DNA of 64,000 bases from Castellaniella sp049671645 (GTDB lineage Bacteria; Pseudomonadota; Gammaproteobacteria; Burkholderiales; Burkholderiaceae_B), in NCBI RefSeq assembly GCF_049671645.1, contig NZ_JBATVG010000013.1:1-64000 (forward strand), written 5' to 3'. A program made the translations under genes and the position numbers. A model generated the notes under the pieces. It was not told the DNA's origin and ran no database searches. It was given only the letters and a program-made list of their open reading frames with translations. Shown here piece after piece: positions 34,958 to 43,891 of the stretch; position 1 is the first letter of the stretch; each line of letters begins with the position of its first letter.

Positions 34958-35853
34958 CGATCCCGCCCGGCCAGTTGGCGCGCCTGGTTGTATTGGAAGA
35001 TCGACAGGGGCACGAGGAGCAACAGCACCATGACGCAGGTCACGGCCGCCGCCATCGGCCAGTCGGCGTTATTGAAGAATTCGTTCCACATGACGCGCCC
35101 CATCATCAGGGTATTGGCCCCGCCCAGCATCTCCGGGATCACGTACTCACCCACCGAGGGTATGAACACCAGCATGGCCCCGGCGATCACTCCCGGCATG
35201 GACAGAGGCAGCGTGACCTGGAAGAAGGCCTGCCAGGGCCTGGCCCCCAGGTCGCAGGCGGCTTCCAGCAGGCGGTCATCGAGCTTCACCAGATTGGCAT
35301 ACAGCGGCAGGATGAAAAAGGGCAGGTAGGCATAGACCAGACCGATATAGACCGCCAGGTCCGTGCGGTAGATTTCCAGCGGCGCGTCGATCAGCCCCAG
35401 TCCCAGCAGCAGGTGGTTCAGGAGGCCGTCGTTGCGCAGGATGCCGACCCAGGCGTAGACCCTCAGCAACAGCGACGTCCAGAACGGCAGGATCACCCCC
35501 AGCAGCAATAGATTGCGGACTTCCGGGCGCGAACGGGCGATGTGATAGGCCATGGGATAGCCGATCAGGGCGCAGCACAGCGTCGTGACCAGGGCCATCT
35601 TGACCGAACTCAGATAGACAGCCGCATACAGGCTGTCGGTGAACAGCAGCAAGTAGCCGCGCAGATGCAGCGCCAGCGACAGAGTCTGATCCTGCAGAGT
35701 GGCGATCGGCAGATAAGGTGGAATGCCGAACTGCAGGTCCGAGAAACTGATCTTCAGGACCAGCAGGAACGGCACCAGCAGGAACAGCGCCAGCCAGGCG
35801 AAGGGCACCGCGATGGCCCACTGGCGGGCACTGGGTCGACGGCTGAGGTTCAT
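34954..35853 (-). CDS. potH: Putrescine ABC transporter permease PotH
   Basis: A 299-residue permease, partner of PotI. It has six predicted membrane segments and the EAA loop LLEAACDLGARPWQAFFQVTLPLSMPGV near residues 195-222. The gene overlaps potG (35850-35853) and potI by four bases each, which argues for coupled translation and defined stoichiometry. PotH-type N-termini with an early transmembrane helix and a periplasmic loop are present. Confidence 0.94.
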   Translation of the reverse strand: MNLSRRPSARQWAIAVPFAWLALFLLVPFLLVLKISFSDLQFGIPPYLPIATLQDQTLSLALHLRGYLLLFTDSLYAAVYLSSVKMALVTTLCCALIGYPMAYHIARSRPEVRNLLLLGVILPFWTSLLLRVYAWVGILRNDGLLNHLLLGLGLIDAPLEIYRTDLAVYIGLVYAYLPFFILPLYANLVKLDDRLLEAACDLGARPWQAFFQVTLPLSMPGVIAGAMLVFIPSVGEYVIPEMLGGANTLMMGRVMWNEFFNNADWPMAAAVTCVMVLLLLVPLSIFQYNQARQLAGRDR

Positions 35854-36980
35854 GAGGCCAGCACCGTGCCGGCGTCATGCGACCAGGTGACATAGACTTC
35901 CTCGTCCACACCTGGCGCATCCGACTGGTTCCAGTCCAGGCTGGGCACGCTGGCTTCGATGGTCTGGCCGGCATCCAGGCGGATCTGGTAGCGGGCATAG
36001 CTGCCCATCCAGGCCACGTGCGACACCATGCCGTGCCCCCAGTTGGATTCGGATTCCGGAGCCTGGCGGCCGACGCGGATCTGTTCCGGCCGGATGGAGA
36101 CGTGGACTTCCATGCCCAGGGGTTCGCTGACGCCGTGGCTGACGTACAGCGGACGCGTCAGGGCGTCGCTTTCGATCAGCACGTGGTCAGGCTCGTCGAC
36201 CACGATGGTGCCGGTGAACAGATTGGTCGAGCCGATGAAGCCCGCCACGAAGCGGGTGCTGGGGAAAGTGTAGACGTCGTGCGGCGTGCCGCATTGCACG
36301 ATCTGGCCTTCTGTCATGACGGCCAGGCGGCTGGCCATGGTCATGGCCTCTTCCTGGTCGTGCGTGACCATGATGCAGGTGACGCCCACCTGGTCCAGGA
36401 TCTTCACCAGCTCGATCTGCGTGGCCTGGCGGATCTGCTTGTCCAGGGCGGACATGGGTTCGTCCAGCAACAGCAGCTTGGGGCGCTTCACCAGGCTGCG
36501 GGCCAGGGCCACGCGCTGCTGCTGGCCGCCGGACAGCTGGTGGGGCTTGCGCCGCGCATAGCCGGCCATCTGCACCAGATCCAGGGCTTCAAAGACCCTT
36601 TCGTGGATCTCCTGGCGCGGCACGCCTTCCTGCTTCAGACCGAAGGCGACGTTGGCCTCGACCGTCATGTGCGGAAACAGGGCGTAGGACTGGAACATCA
36701 TGTTCACCGGCCGCCGGTGCGGCGGCAGGCCGGTGATGTCCTCGTCGTCCAGGATGATGCGCCCGGACGTGGGCTCCTCAAAGCCCGCCAGCATGCGCAG
36801 CAGCGTCGATTTGCCGCAGCCCGAGCTGCCCAGCAGGGCGAAGATCTCGTGCCGGCGCACGGACAGGCTGACGGACTGCACCGCCACCGTATCGCCGAAG
36901 ATCTTGACGACTTCCTCCATGCGCACGAAGTCGTCGGCCTCGCCCTGGCGAGGCATGCCGCGCGGGTCCTGCATGATCAT
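35850..36980 (-). CDS. potG: Putrescine ABC transporter ATP-binding protein PotG
   Basis: A 376-residue ATPase. Walker A GSSGCGKST is at 51-59, LSGGQQQRVALARS begins at about 149, Walker B LLLLDEPMSALD follows, and a C-terminal TOBE regulatory domain is present (about 290-370). It energises putrescine import with PotFHI. The ATG at 36980 shares one base with the potF stop (TGATG), which fixes the start over a longer frame to 37007. Confidence 0.95.
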   Translation of the reverse strand: MIMQDPRGMPRQGEADDFVRMEEVVKIFGDTVAVQSVSLSVRRHEIFALLGSSGCGKSTLLRMLAGFEEPTSGRIILDDEDITGLPPHRRPVNMMFQSYALFPHMTVEANVAFGLKQEGVPRQEIHERVFEALDLVQMAGYARRKPHQLSGGQQQRVALARSLVKRPKLLLLDEPMSALDKQIRQATQIELVKILDQVGVTCIMVTHDQEEAMTMASRLAVMTEGQIVQCGTPHDVYTFPSTRFVAGFIGSTNLFTGTIVVDEPDHVLIESDALTRPLYVSHGVSEPLGMEVHVSIRPEQIRVGRQAPESESNWGHGMVSHVAWMGSYARYQIRLDAGQTIEASVPSLDWNQSDAPGVDEEVYVTWSHDAGTVLAS

Positions 36981-38077
36981 CAGCGCCCGGTCTTCAGCTG
37001 GGCCCACATCTGCGTCTGCAGGCGCAGGATGTTCATGGGCTGGGGCTTGATGACGAACAAGGTGCGGGACACGTCCGCCGGGGGATAGATCATGGGGTTG
37101 TCGGCCACCTCCTTCACCACGTATTTCCGGGCCTCTTTATTGGCATTCGGATAGAACATGGTGTTGGTGATGGCCGCGTGCACCTGCGGGGTCTCGATGT
37201 AGTTGATGAAGGCGTGAGCCTCGTCCACATGTTCGGCGCTCTTGGGGATGGCCATGGTGTCGAACCAGACCGGCGCGCCGCCCTGCGGAATGTAATAGTC
37301 GATGGCGTAGGACTTCTTCGCCTCGCGGGCCCGCGCCGAGGCGATCATCACATCGCCCGAAAATCCGTAGACCATGCACAGGCCGCCCGAAGCCAATTCA
37401 TCGATATAGCCCGAGGAACTGAACTGGCGGATGTAGGGACGGATGGTCTTCAACAAAGCCAGAGCGGCCTCGTAGTCCTTGGGATCGCCGCTGTTGGGGT
37501 CTTTGCCCAGATAATGCAGCACGGCCGGAAACACCTGGGCCGCCTCGTCCAGCATGGAAATACCGCAGGACTGCAGCTTGGCCGCGTTTTCCGGCTTGAA
37601 GAGCATGTCCCAGGAATTCAGCGGCGCGTCGGCGCCCATGATCTCGCGCACCTGGGTCACGTTGTAGCCCAGGCCGTTGGTGCCGTAGCCCCAGGGAACC
37701 AGATACTGGTTGCCGGGATCGACGGTGGCGACCAGCGCCATCAGATCGGGATCCAGGTACTGCCAGTTGGGAATTTTCGAGCGATCGAGCTTCTGGAACA
37801 AGCCGCCCTGGACCTGGCGGGCCGCATAGTGCGTGGACGGCACGACCACGTCGTAGCCGGACTTGCCGGTCAACAGCTTGGCCTGCAGGGTGTCGTTGGT
37901 ATCGTAGACGTCGTAACGGATCTTGATGCCGGTGGTCTTCTCAAAGCCGGACAGGGTGTCGGGCGCCGTATATTCGGCCCAGTTGTAGACATTGACGACA
38001 CGATCCTGAGCATGCACCGACCCGGCTGCAAGCAGCGCGGCGGTGGCCAACAGGGTATGAACGGTGCCGATTTTCAT
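36980..38077 (-). CDS. potF: Putrescine-binding periplasmic protein PotF
   Basis: A 365-residue extracytoplasmic solute-binding protein with a Sec signal peptide (about residues 1-23, ending VHA-Q). The mature N-terminus VVNVYNWAEYTAPDTL is characteristic of PotD/PotF spermidine/putrescine binders, where the tryptophan and neighbouring acidic residues line the polyamine pocket. First gene of potFGHI. A putrescine specificity is assigned by family resemblance; related proteins bind other polyamines. Confidence 0.93.
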   Translation of the reverse strand: MKIGTVHTLLATAALLAAGSVHAQDRVVNVYNWAEYTAPDTLSGFEKTTGIKIRYDVYDTNDTLQAKLLTGKSGYDVVVPSTHYAARQVQGGLFQKLDRSKIPNWQYLDPDLMALVATVDPGNQYLVPWGYGTNGLGYNVTQVREIMGADAPLNSWDMLFKPENAAKLQSCGISMLDEAAQVFPAVLHYLGKDPNSGDPKDYEAALALLKTIRPYIRQFSSSGYIDELASGGLCMVYGFSGDVMIASARAREAKKSYAIDYYIPQGGAPVWFDTMAIPKSAEHVDEAHAFINYIETPQVHAAITNTMFYPNANKEARKYVVKEVADNPMIYPPADVSRTLFVIKPQPMNILRLQTQMWAQLKTGR

Positions 38078-38138
38078 GGCAAGGTCCCCATAGAAAGGTC
38101 AACAAGGGGATCATCAGGACCGGACCGCGCCGCCGCTT

Positions 38139-38837
38139 TCAGGCGGACAATTGCCGATATGCCCCGTCCAGTGCATCCCACCACTGCGCTCCGCGCGCGC
38201 CGGCTACCTTAACCAAAGACCGGCGCAGACGCAACAGATTTTTACGCCGCCGTGCCGGACGCACCACACCCGGGCGGGCGCGGTCGAAATCGATCAGCCA
38301 GACATGGTCCTGGTCGTCGAACAGAATGTTGTAGGCATTGAGGTCCGCATGCCAGACGCCGGCCGCATGCATGGCATGGATCGCCTGCGCAACGGCCCGG
38401 GGATCCGCCTGGTCCAGCCGCCCCGCCAAGGCCCGCGCCCCCGGGATGCGGGCCACCAGAATGGCAGTGCGGTAGCACAGGCCGCGACGCCAATAGGCGG
38501 CGGCCAGCGGTTCGGGCACCCGCAGGCCGGCCGACCGCAGATGCGCCAGCACCCGCGCTTCCGCCCAGGCCCGCACCCGGCCCTCTCCCAGCCAGCAATA
38601 CGTGTTTCGGCCCAGGCGCGCCCGCAGGCCGCCGCGGCGGTAGTGTCGCAGGACGGCGGCGCCATGAGCGCCTTCGACGAACCAGGCGGCCTGCCGCCCG
38701 CCTTCACCCACGGCGACTGCCCCCGGGCGGTGCGGATCGAACCATTCGGCCCGCGCCGATGCGGCGAGGCGTTCCGGCACGCACAAAGCGCCCCCCCGCA
38801 CGGGGCGGCGCACCCAGCCGGCGGGCAACGTCGTCAT
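38139..38837 (-). CDS. kdkA: 3-deoxy-D-manno-octulosonic acid kinase
   Basis: A 232-residue kinase-fold protein of the KdkA/WaaP family that phosphorylates Kdo in the LPS inner core. The catalytic loop HADLNAYNIL is at about 163-172 and the metal-binding IDFDRAR motif at about 182-188. The N-terminal half contains the LLRHYRRGGLR-like segment typical of KdkA (here AVLRHYRRGGLRARL, about 61-75). Kdo kinases occur in bacteria with a single phosphorylated Kdo, such as Haemophilus and Bordetella. The ATG at 38837 overlaps the TSUP gene stop (ATGA). The potF gene begins 61 bp downstream. Confidence 0.9.
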   Translation of the reverse strand: MTTLPAGWVRRPVRGGALCVPERLAASARAEWFDPHRPGAVAVGEGGRQAAWFVEGAHGAAVLRHYRRGGLRARLGRNTYCWLGEGRVRAWAEARVLAHLRSAGLRVPEPLAAAYWRRGLCYRTAILVARIPGARALAGRLDQADPRAVAQAIHAMHAAGVWHADLNAYNILFDDQDHVWLIDFDRARPGVVRPARRRKNLLRLRRSLVKVAGARGAQWWDALDGAYRQLSA

Positions 38838-39619
38838 GCCGCGCCGCGCGCCAGCAGCAGCGCCATGATGATCAGCAGCATGCAGGCGAAGATCAGCTTG
38901 AGCCGCGCCTCGGGCAAGGCATAGGCCAGGCGCACGCCATACGGCACGCACAGCAGGCTGCCCAGGGCCAGCGGGATCCCCACCAGGCCATGCGCCTGCC
39001 CATGCCAGGCGTAGGTGGCCAGGGCCACCACCGTGCCCGGCACGATCATGGTCAGCGCCAGAGCCTGCGCCGAGGTCTGGCGCAGATGGAACAACGTCGT
39101 CATCAGGGGCACGGCCAGCACGGATCCGCCGACGCCGAAGACGCCCCCGGTCAGGCCGGCGAAAATCCCCACCAGGAAATACCACAGGCGGCGCACCTGA
39201 CCGACCTCGCGGAAATGGCTGGCGGGCCGCGCCAGCGCCTTGCGGCCCAGGCTTTCCCGGAAATAGAACAGGGCGATCAGGAACACGAAGCCGGCATAGA
39301 TGCGGCGCAACAGCCAGGGATCGATGCCCAGGGCGATCTGAGCGCCGATCCAGGTGAACACGATGGAGCCCCCCGCCCCCGCCGCCGCCGAACGCAGGTC
39401 GATGGGGGAGCGCTGGTGGTATTTGCGCACCGTCAGCAACACGGCCGGCAGCACCATGATCAGGGCCGTACCCTGGGCGGCCTGTTGCTCATACCCCAGG
39501 ACCAGGCCCAGCAGGGGAATGGCAAACAATCCGCCCCCGATTCCCAGGACCCCGCCGGAAAATCCGATGACGCCGCCAACGGCCAGGCAGGCCGGAATCA
39601 ACCACAAACTTTCAGACAT
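38834..39619 (-). CDS. TSUP family transporter (TauE/SafE)
   Basis: A 261-residue integral membrane protein with about eight hydrophobic segments. The two glycine-rich TSUP repeats are visible: VGGVIGFSGGVLGIGGGLFAIPLL near residues 14-37 and LTGGVFGVGGSVLAVPLM in the second half. Family members export sulfite or organosulfonates. The ATG at 39619 follows AGGA. It sits between radA (10 bp upstream) and kdkA (overlapping), with no obvious functional link. Confidence 0.9.
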   Translation of the reverse strand: MSESLWLIPACLAVGGVIGFSGGVLGIGGGLFAIPLLGLVLGYEQQAAQGTALIMVLPAVLLTVRKYHQRSPIDLRSAAAGAGGSIVFTWIGAQIALGIDPWLLRRIYAGFVFLIALFYFRESLGRKALARPASHFREVGQVRRLWYFLVGIFAGLTGGVFGVGGSVLAVPLMTTLFHLRQTSAQALALTMIVPGTVVALATYAWHGQAHGLVGIPLALGSLLCVPYGVRLAYALPEARLKLIFACMLLIIMALLLARGAA

Positions 39620-39629
39620 CCAAAATCCT

Positions 39630-40985
39630 TTAACGCAACACGCCGAGCACGTCCTCGACACGATCCACCGCCTGGATCTCCAGCCCCTCGATAGGCTGGC
39701 GCGGCAGGTTGGCCCTGGGAACGATGGCGCGGCCAAAGCCCAGCTTGGCCGCCTCGCGCAAGCGCTCCTGCCCCCGCGGCGCCGGGCGGATTTCCCCCGC
39801 CAGGCCGATCTCGCCAAAGGCCAGCAGGCCTTCCGGCAGAGGCTGGTCCCGCATGGACGAGAGGATGGCCAGGGCCACGGCCAGGTCGGCGGCGGGTTCC
39901 ATGATGCGCACCCCGCCCACGGCATTGACGAACACGTCCTGGTCGAAGGTCGCCACCCCCGCATGGCGGTGCAGCACGGCCAGCAGCATCGCCAGGCGGC
40001 TGCTTTCCAGACCCACCGACAGGCGCCGGGGATTGGGCACGTGCGCCGTATCCACCAGGGCCTGGACTTCGACCAGCAGCGGGCGGGTGCCTTCCTGGGT
40101 GGCCATCACGCAGGACCCGGCCACCTGCCGCGCATGACCGGCCAGAAACAGCGCCGACGGATTGCTGACCCCGCGCAAGCCGCGGTCCGTCATGGCGAAG
40201 ACGCCCAGTTCATTGACCGCGCCGAAGCGGTTCTTGATCGCGCGCACCAGCCGGAAGGAGGAATGGGTATCGCCCTCGAAATACAGCACGGTATCGACGA
40301 TGTGTTCCAGCACGCGGGGGCCGGCCAGGGCGCCATCCTTGGTCACGTGGCCGATCAGGATCAGCGTCACGCCGGTCTGCTTGGCTACCCGCGTCAACTG
40401 AGCGGCGCATTCGCGCACCTGGGACACCGAACCGGGCGCCGCCGTCAGATCGCCGGAATACAAAGTCTGGATGGAGTCGATCACGGCGACTCCAGGCCGG
40501 CGTTCAACCAGGGCTCCCGTGATCTGTTCCAGCCGGATTTCCGCCAGCAGATCCACGGCGTCGCCCGACACGCCCAGGCGCTGCGCCCGCAAAGCCACCT
40601 GTTCGGCGGATTCCTCTCCGGTGACGTACAGCACCGACCCGCGCTCGGACAGGCTGGCCAGGGCCTGCAGCAGCAAGGTCGACTTGCCGATCCCCGGGTC
40701 GCCGCCGATCAGGACGACGGCGCCGGCCACCAGGCCGCCGCCCAGCACGCGATCGAATTCTTCGATGCCGGTGGGATTGCGGGCCTGTTCACGGGCTTCG
40801 ATGTCGGCCAGGCGCCGCACCGGCGCGGAGCCGGCCAGCGGCGCGAAGCGATGCGTGGCGGAAGCCGCCGATTCACGGGACTCCTGCAGGGTATTCCAGG
40901 CGCCGCAGTGAGGGCAGCGGCCTTCCCATTTGGCGGTCGTGCCGCCGCAATCCGCGCAGAGAAACAGGGTGCGGGCCTTGGCCAT
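39630..40985 (-). CDS. radA: DNA repair protein RadA
   Basis: RecA-like branch-migration ATPase for recombinational repair. The 451-residue protein has the N-terminal zinc finger (Cys10, 13, 24, 27), Walker A GGDPGIGKST at 94-103, the RadA-specific KNRFG motif at 251-255, and a C-terminal Lon-protease-like domain. The start at 40985 shares one base with the SDR stop (TGATG); a longer frame to 41621 runs inside the SDR gene. Confidence 0.96.
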   Translation of the reverse strand: MAKARTLFLCADCGGTTAKWEGRCPHCGAWNTLQESRESAASATHRFAPLAGSAPVRRLADIEAREQARNPTGIEEFDRVLGGGLVAGAVVLIGGDPGIGKSTLLLQALASLSERGSVLYVTGEESAEQVALRAQRLGVSGDAVDLLAEIRLEQITGALVERRPGVAVIDSIQTLYSGDLTAAPGSVSQVRECAAQLTRVAKQTGVTLILIGHVTKDGALAGPRVLEHIVDTVLYFEGDTHSSFRLVRAIKNRFGAVNELGVFAMTDRGLRGVSNPSALFLAGHARQVAGSCVMATQEGTRPLLVEVQALVDTAHVPNPRRLSVGLESSRLAMLLAVLHRHAGVATFDQDVFVNAVGGVRIMEPAADLAVALAILSSMRDQPLPEGLLAFGEIGLAGEIRPAPRGQERLREAAKLGFGRAIVPRANLPRQPIEGLEIQAVDRVEDVLGVLR

Positions 40986-41701
40986 CAGCGGCCCGCCAGG
41001 CTGCCGCCCCCGTCCACGCCCAGTTCCTGCCCCGTGATGAAGGCCGCCTCGTCGCTCAGCAGGAAGACGACGGCGGCGGCGACCTCGTCGGCCTGGGCCA
41101 GGCGGCCCAGGGGGATGGTCGCCAGCACGGCGCGTTCGGCCTCGCTGCCCACCGGGCATTCCGCCCGGAACGAACCGGTCTCCACCGGCCCGGGAGACAC
41201 CGCGTTGACCGTGACGCCGTAAGGGGCCAGTTCCAGGGCCCAGGTGCGCGTGCAGCCCAGCAAGGCGCTTTTCGCGGCTGAATAGCTGGTATGTCCCACC
41301 GAACCGTACACCGCACGGCTGCAGAGATTGACGATGCGCCCCGCCTTGCGGGCCTTCATGCCCGGCACGAAGGCCTGCACGGCCTGGACCGCGACGCGCA
41401 CGTTCAGGTCGAAGGACTGGTACAACGACGCCAGATCGACCTCGCCCAGCGGTTCGGGCATGACCGGCCCGACGCAGTTCACCACGGCATCGACGGGATA
41501 TTTCTCGCGGATCACGCGCAGCAATTCTTCGGTTTCGCCCGCGCTGGCCAGATCGCAGGCATAGAGATAGCCCGGGAAATCGATGTCCGCCGTATGGCGG
41601 GCCAGGCCCACCACATGGCACCCCTGATCGGCCAGCCGCTGGCTGACGGCCCAGCCGATGCCTTTGGTCGCACCCGTGACGAGCACACAGCTATTTTTCA
41701 T
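40985..41701 (-). CDS. Short-chain dehydrogenase/reductase (FabG-like)
   Basis: A 238-residue classical SDR. TGATKGIG at 9-16 binds NAD(P), and the catalytic residues are Ser128, Tyr140 and Lys144 in NLCSRAVYG and YSAAK. The C-terminus ends ITGQELGVDGGGSL as in FabG-type oxidoreductases. Its substrate could be a 3-oxoacyl thioester, but no fatty-acid genes flank it, so FabG function is not assigned. It is the first gene before radA, with one-base overlap. Confidence 0.88.
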   Translation of the reverse strand: MKNSCVLVTGATKGIGWAVSQRLADQGCHVVGLARHTADIDFPGYLYACDLASAGETEELLRVIREKYPVDAVVNCVGPVMPEPLGEVDLASLYQSFDLNVRVAVQAVQAFVPGMKARKAGRIVNLCSRAVYGSVGHTSYSAAKSALLGCTRTWALELAPYGVTVNAVSPGPVETGSFRAECPVGSEAERAVLATIPLGRLAQADEVAAAVVFLLSDEAAFITGQELGVDGGGSLAGR

Positions 41702-41722
41702 GAAGGGTCCTTGAAAGCGACA

Positions 41723-42838
41723 TCACAGTTCGCGGCGCGGCACACGGGGCGCCACCGCACACAGGAGTTCGTAGCCGATGGTACCGCAGGACAGCGCGAC
41801 TTCGTCCACCGACGGCCCGCCCTGCCCCCAAAGCACGACGGGCGCTCCGACCGACGCCGCCGGGACGGAATCCAGGTCCACCGCCAGCATGTCCATGGAC
41901 ACCCGCCCCACCAGCCGGGTGCGCACCCCGGCCACGGTGACCGGCGTGCCGGTGGCCGCATGGCGCGGGTAGCCGTCGGCGTAACCGCAGGCCACGATGC
42001 CGACCCGCATGGGATGGGGCGCGCGGAAAACCTGCCCGTAACCGACGGCCTCGCCCGCCGGCACGACATGCGTGCTGATCAACCGGGCGCTGAGGGTCAT
42101 GGCCGGCCGCAGGTCGAAGCTTTCGGCGGACTGATCGGCAAAAGGCGACGCGCCGTACAGGCAGATGCCCGGCCGCACCCATTGCTCGGCGTCCGCCGCG
42201 CCGGCCGCGAACCCCGGCGTCAAGGTCGCCGCCGAATTGCAGACGCTGACGGCGCCCGGCAACCCCCGCGTCGCGGCCCGGAAGCAATCGAGCTGCGCCC
42301 GCGTGACGGCCGCATCGTCGTCGGCCCGGGCGAAGTGGGTCATTTTCCCCACGGATCCCAGCACGCCCAGCGCCTGCAGCGCCCGGGCGCGGGCATAGGC
42401 ATCCGCATATTCGCCCGGCTGGAAACCCAGGCGATGCATGCCGGTATTCAATTTCACGAAGGCATCGATGGGCGCGCGGACCAGGCCCGCTTCCAGCATG
42501 TCGAGCTGCTCGGCGCAATGAATTGTGGTGCTGAGGCAATAGCGGGACAATACATCCAGGTCGGCGGGTTCGAAAAAGCCTTCCAGCAGCAATATCGGCC
42601 CGGTCCAGCCCAGCTCGCGGCAGCGCACGGCCTCGTCCAGGTCCAGCATCGCCAGGCCGTCGGCCTGGGAAAACCCCCGCACTGCCGCGGCGATCCCATG
42701 GCCATAGCCGTGCGATTTCATGACAGCCCAGATCGAAGGCGCGGCGCCGGTCGCATCCCGCGCGAGACGCTGCGCCACCACCTGCAGATTGTGCGCGAGG
42801 GCATTCGTATCGATGGTCGCCAGGACTGGACGCGGCAT
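41723..42838 (-). CDS. alr: Alanine racemase
   Basis: PLP enzyme converting L- to D-alanine for peptidoglycan. The 371-residue protein has the PLP lysine at 41 in AVMKSHGYGHG (commonly AVVKANAYGHG, so an A-to-S and N-to-H variant around the lysine) and the second catalytic tyrosine region in CGYADGYPRHA. The RPGICLYGASPF block is also conserved. The ATG at 42838 fits the family start. It lies 21 bp upstream of the SDR gene and is divergent from hpnC. Confidence 0.94.
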   Translation of the reverse strand: MPRPVLATIDTNALAHNLQVVAQRLARDATGAAPSIWAVMKSHGYGHGIAAAVRGFSQADGLAMLDLDEAVRCRELGWTGPILLLEGFFEPADLDVLSRYCLSTTIHCAEQLDMLEAGLVRAPIDAFVKLNTGMHRLGFQPGEYADAYARARALQALGVLGSVGKMTHFARADDDAAVTRAQLDCFRAATRGLPGAVSVCNSAATLTPGFAAGAADAEQWVRPGICLYGASPFADQSAESFDLRPAMTLSARLISTHVVPAGEAVGYGQVFRAPHPMRVGIVACGYADGYPRHAATGTPVTVAGVRTRLVGRVSMDMLAVDLDSVPAASVGAPVVLWGQGGPSVDEVALSCGTIGYELLCAVAPRVPRREL

Positions 42839-42893
42839 GGGATCCCCAAAAAACAGAAAAAGCGGGGCGCGCGGGCCTCGCTGGCTTAGAGAG

Positions 42894-42941
42894 CCTCCGA
42901 ACAAGCCGCAGCGCCCGCTGACCGCGCGGCTTGTTCGGAGG
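42894..42941. repeat. Perfect 16-bp inverted repeat between alr and hpnC
   Basis: CCTCCGAACAAGCCGC (42894-42909) is the exact reverse complement of GCGGCTTGTTCGGAGG (42926-42941), with a 16-bp spacer that is itself G/C-rich. It sits in the 165-bp gap between divergent genes, so it is not a usual terminator position. It has no T-run on either side. It could be a palindromic operator, an mRNA-leader hairpin for one of the genes, or a repeated chromosomal element. Confidence 0.75.
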
Positions 42942-43003
42942 TTCCCTGGGCTGATCGCCCGTTCGGGCCGGTTCCCGGCCGAGGCTCAGTATACTGCCGG
43001 ATC

Positions 43004-43891
43004 ATGGCTGTCGATCATTACGAAAACTTCCCTGTCGCCTCGATCCTGCTGCCGGCGCGCCTGCGCCCGGCGGTGCGCAATCTGTACGCTTTCGCGCGCG
43101 GCGCCGACGACCTGGCCGACGAAGGCGACGCCGAACCCACCGCCCGGCGAACGGCCCTGGAGTCCTGGCGGTCCGCCATCCAGGACCTGGGCGCCCACCG
43201 CGCCATCCGCACGCCGCTATCCGCGCCGGACCGGGCCCTGTTCGAACGGCTGGGACAGACCATCGCCGAACACCAGTTGCCGATCCAGCCATTTCTGGAC
43301 CTGCTGTCCGCTTTCCTGCAAGACCTGAGCGTCACCTGCTACGAGAACGAACGGGCGCTGCTGGATTACTGCCGCCGATCGGCCAATCCGGTGGGCCGGC
43401 TGATGCTGCATTTGTTCGGCGCCACCGCCGCCCAGGACCTGGAACAGTCCGACGCCATCTGCAGCGGCCTGCAGCGCGTGAACTTCTGCCAGGACGTGGC
43501 CCTGGACCAGGCCAAGGGCCGCTGCTACATTCCCCTGGACTGCCTGGCCCGCCACGAAGTCACGCTGCCCGCCCTGGCCGATCTGTGCCGGTCGCGCCCG
43601 CGCCAGGCGCCAGCCGCCTGGCGCGCCGTGGCCCAGGAACAGATCGAGCAGGCGCGCCGCCTGCTGCTGGCCGGCAGCCCCCTGGCCTGGCGCCTGCCCG
43701 GACGTTTCGGCTGGGAACTGCGCCTGGTCGTCCACGGCGGCCTGCGCATCCTGGAAAAACTGGAACGCGGCGGCGACAACCCTTATGCCGACCGGCCCAT
43801 CCTGACCCGGCGCGACGGCTTCCTGCTATGCTGGCGCGCATTCTGCCGGCCCCGCCCCGCCACCGCCCTGCCCCTCCATCATGAACCCTGA
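43004..43891 (+). CDS. hpnC: Squalene synthase HpnC (hydroxysqualene synthase)
   Basis: A 295-residue trans-isoprenyl diphosphate synthase-fold enzyme. The family start DHYENFPVAS and the first acidic motif RGADDLADE (about residues 32-40) are present, with the second motif NFCQDVALDQAKGRCYIP in the middle. HpnC converts presqualene diphosphate to hydroxysqualene. First gene of hpnCDE, overlapping hpnD by 11 bp. No squalene-hopene cyclase gene is in the window. Confidence 0.93.
   Translation: MAVDHYENFPVASILLPARLRPAVRNLYAFARGADDLADEGDAEPTARRTALESWRSAIQDLGAHRAIRTPLSAPDRALFERLGQTIAEHQLPIQPFLDLLSAFLQDLSVTCYENERALLDYCRRSANPVGRLMLHLFGATAAQDLEQSDAICSGLQRVNFCQDVALDQAKGRCYIPLDCLARHEVTLPALADLCRSRPRQAPAAWRAVAQEQIEQARRLLLAGSPLAWRLPGRFGWELRLVVHGGLRILEKLERGGDNPYADRPILTRRDGFLLCWRAFCRPRPATALPLHHEP

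Noticed and set aside
39354..41222. A 622-codon plus-strand frame opposite TSUP and radA
   Set aside because: Antisense to well-supported genes and of shadow composition.
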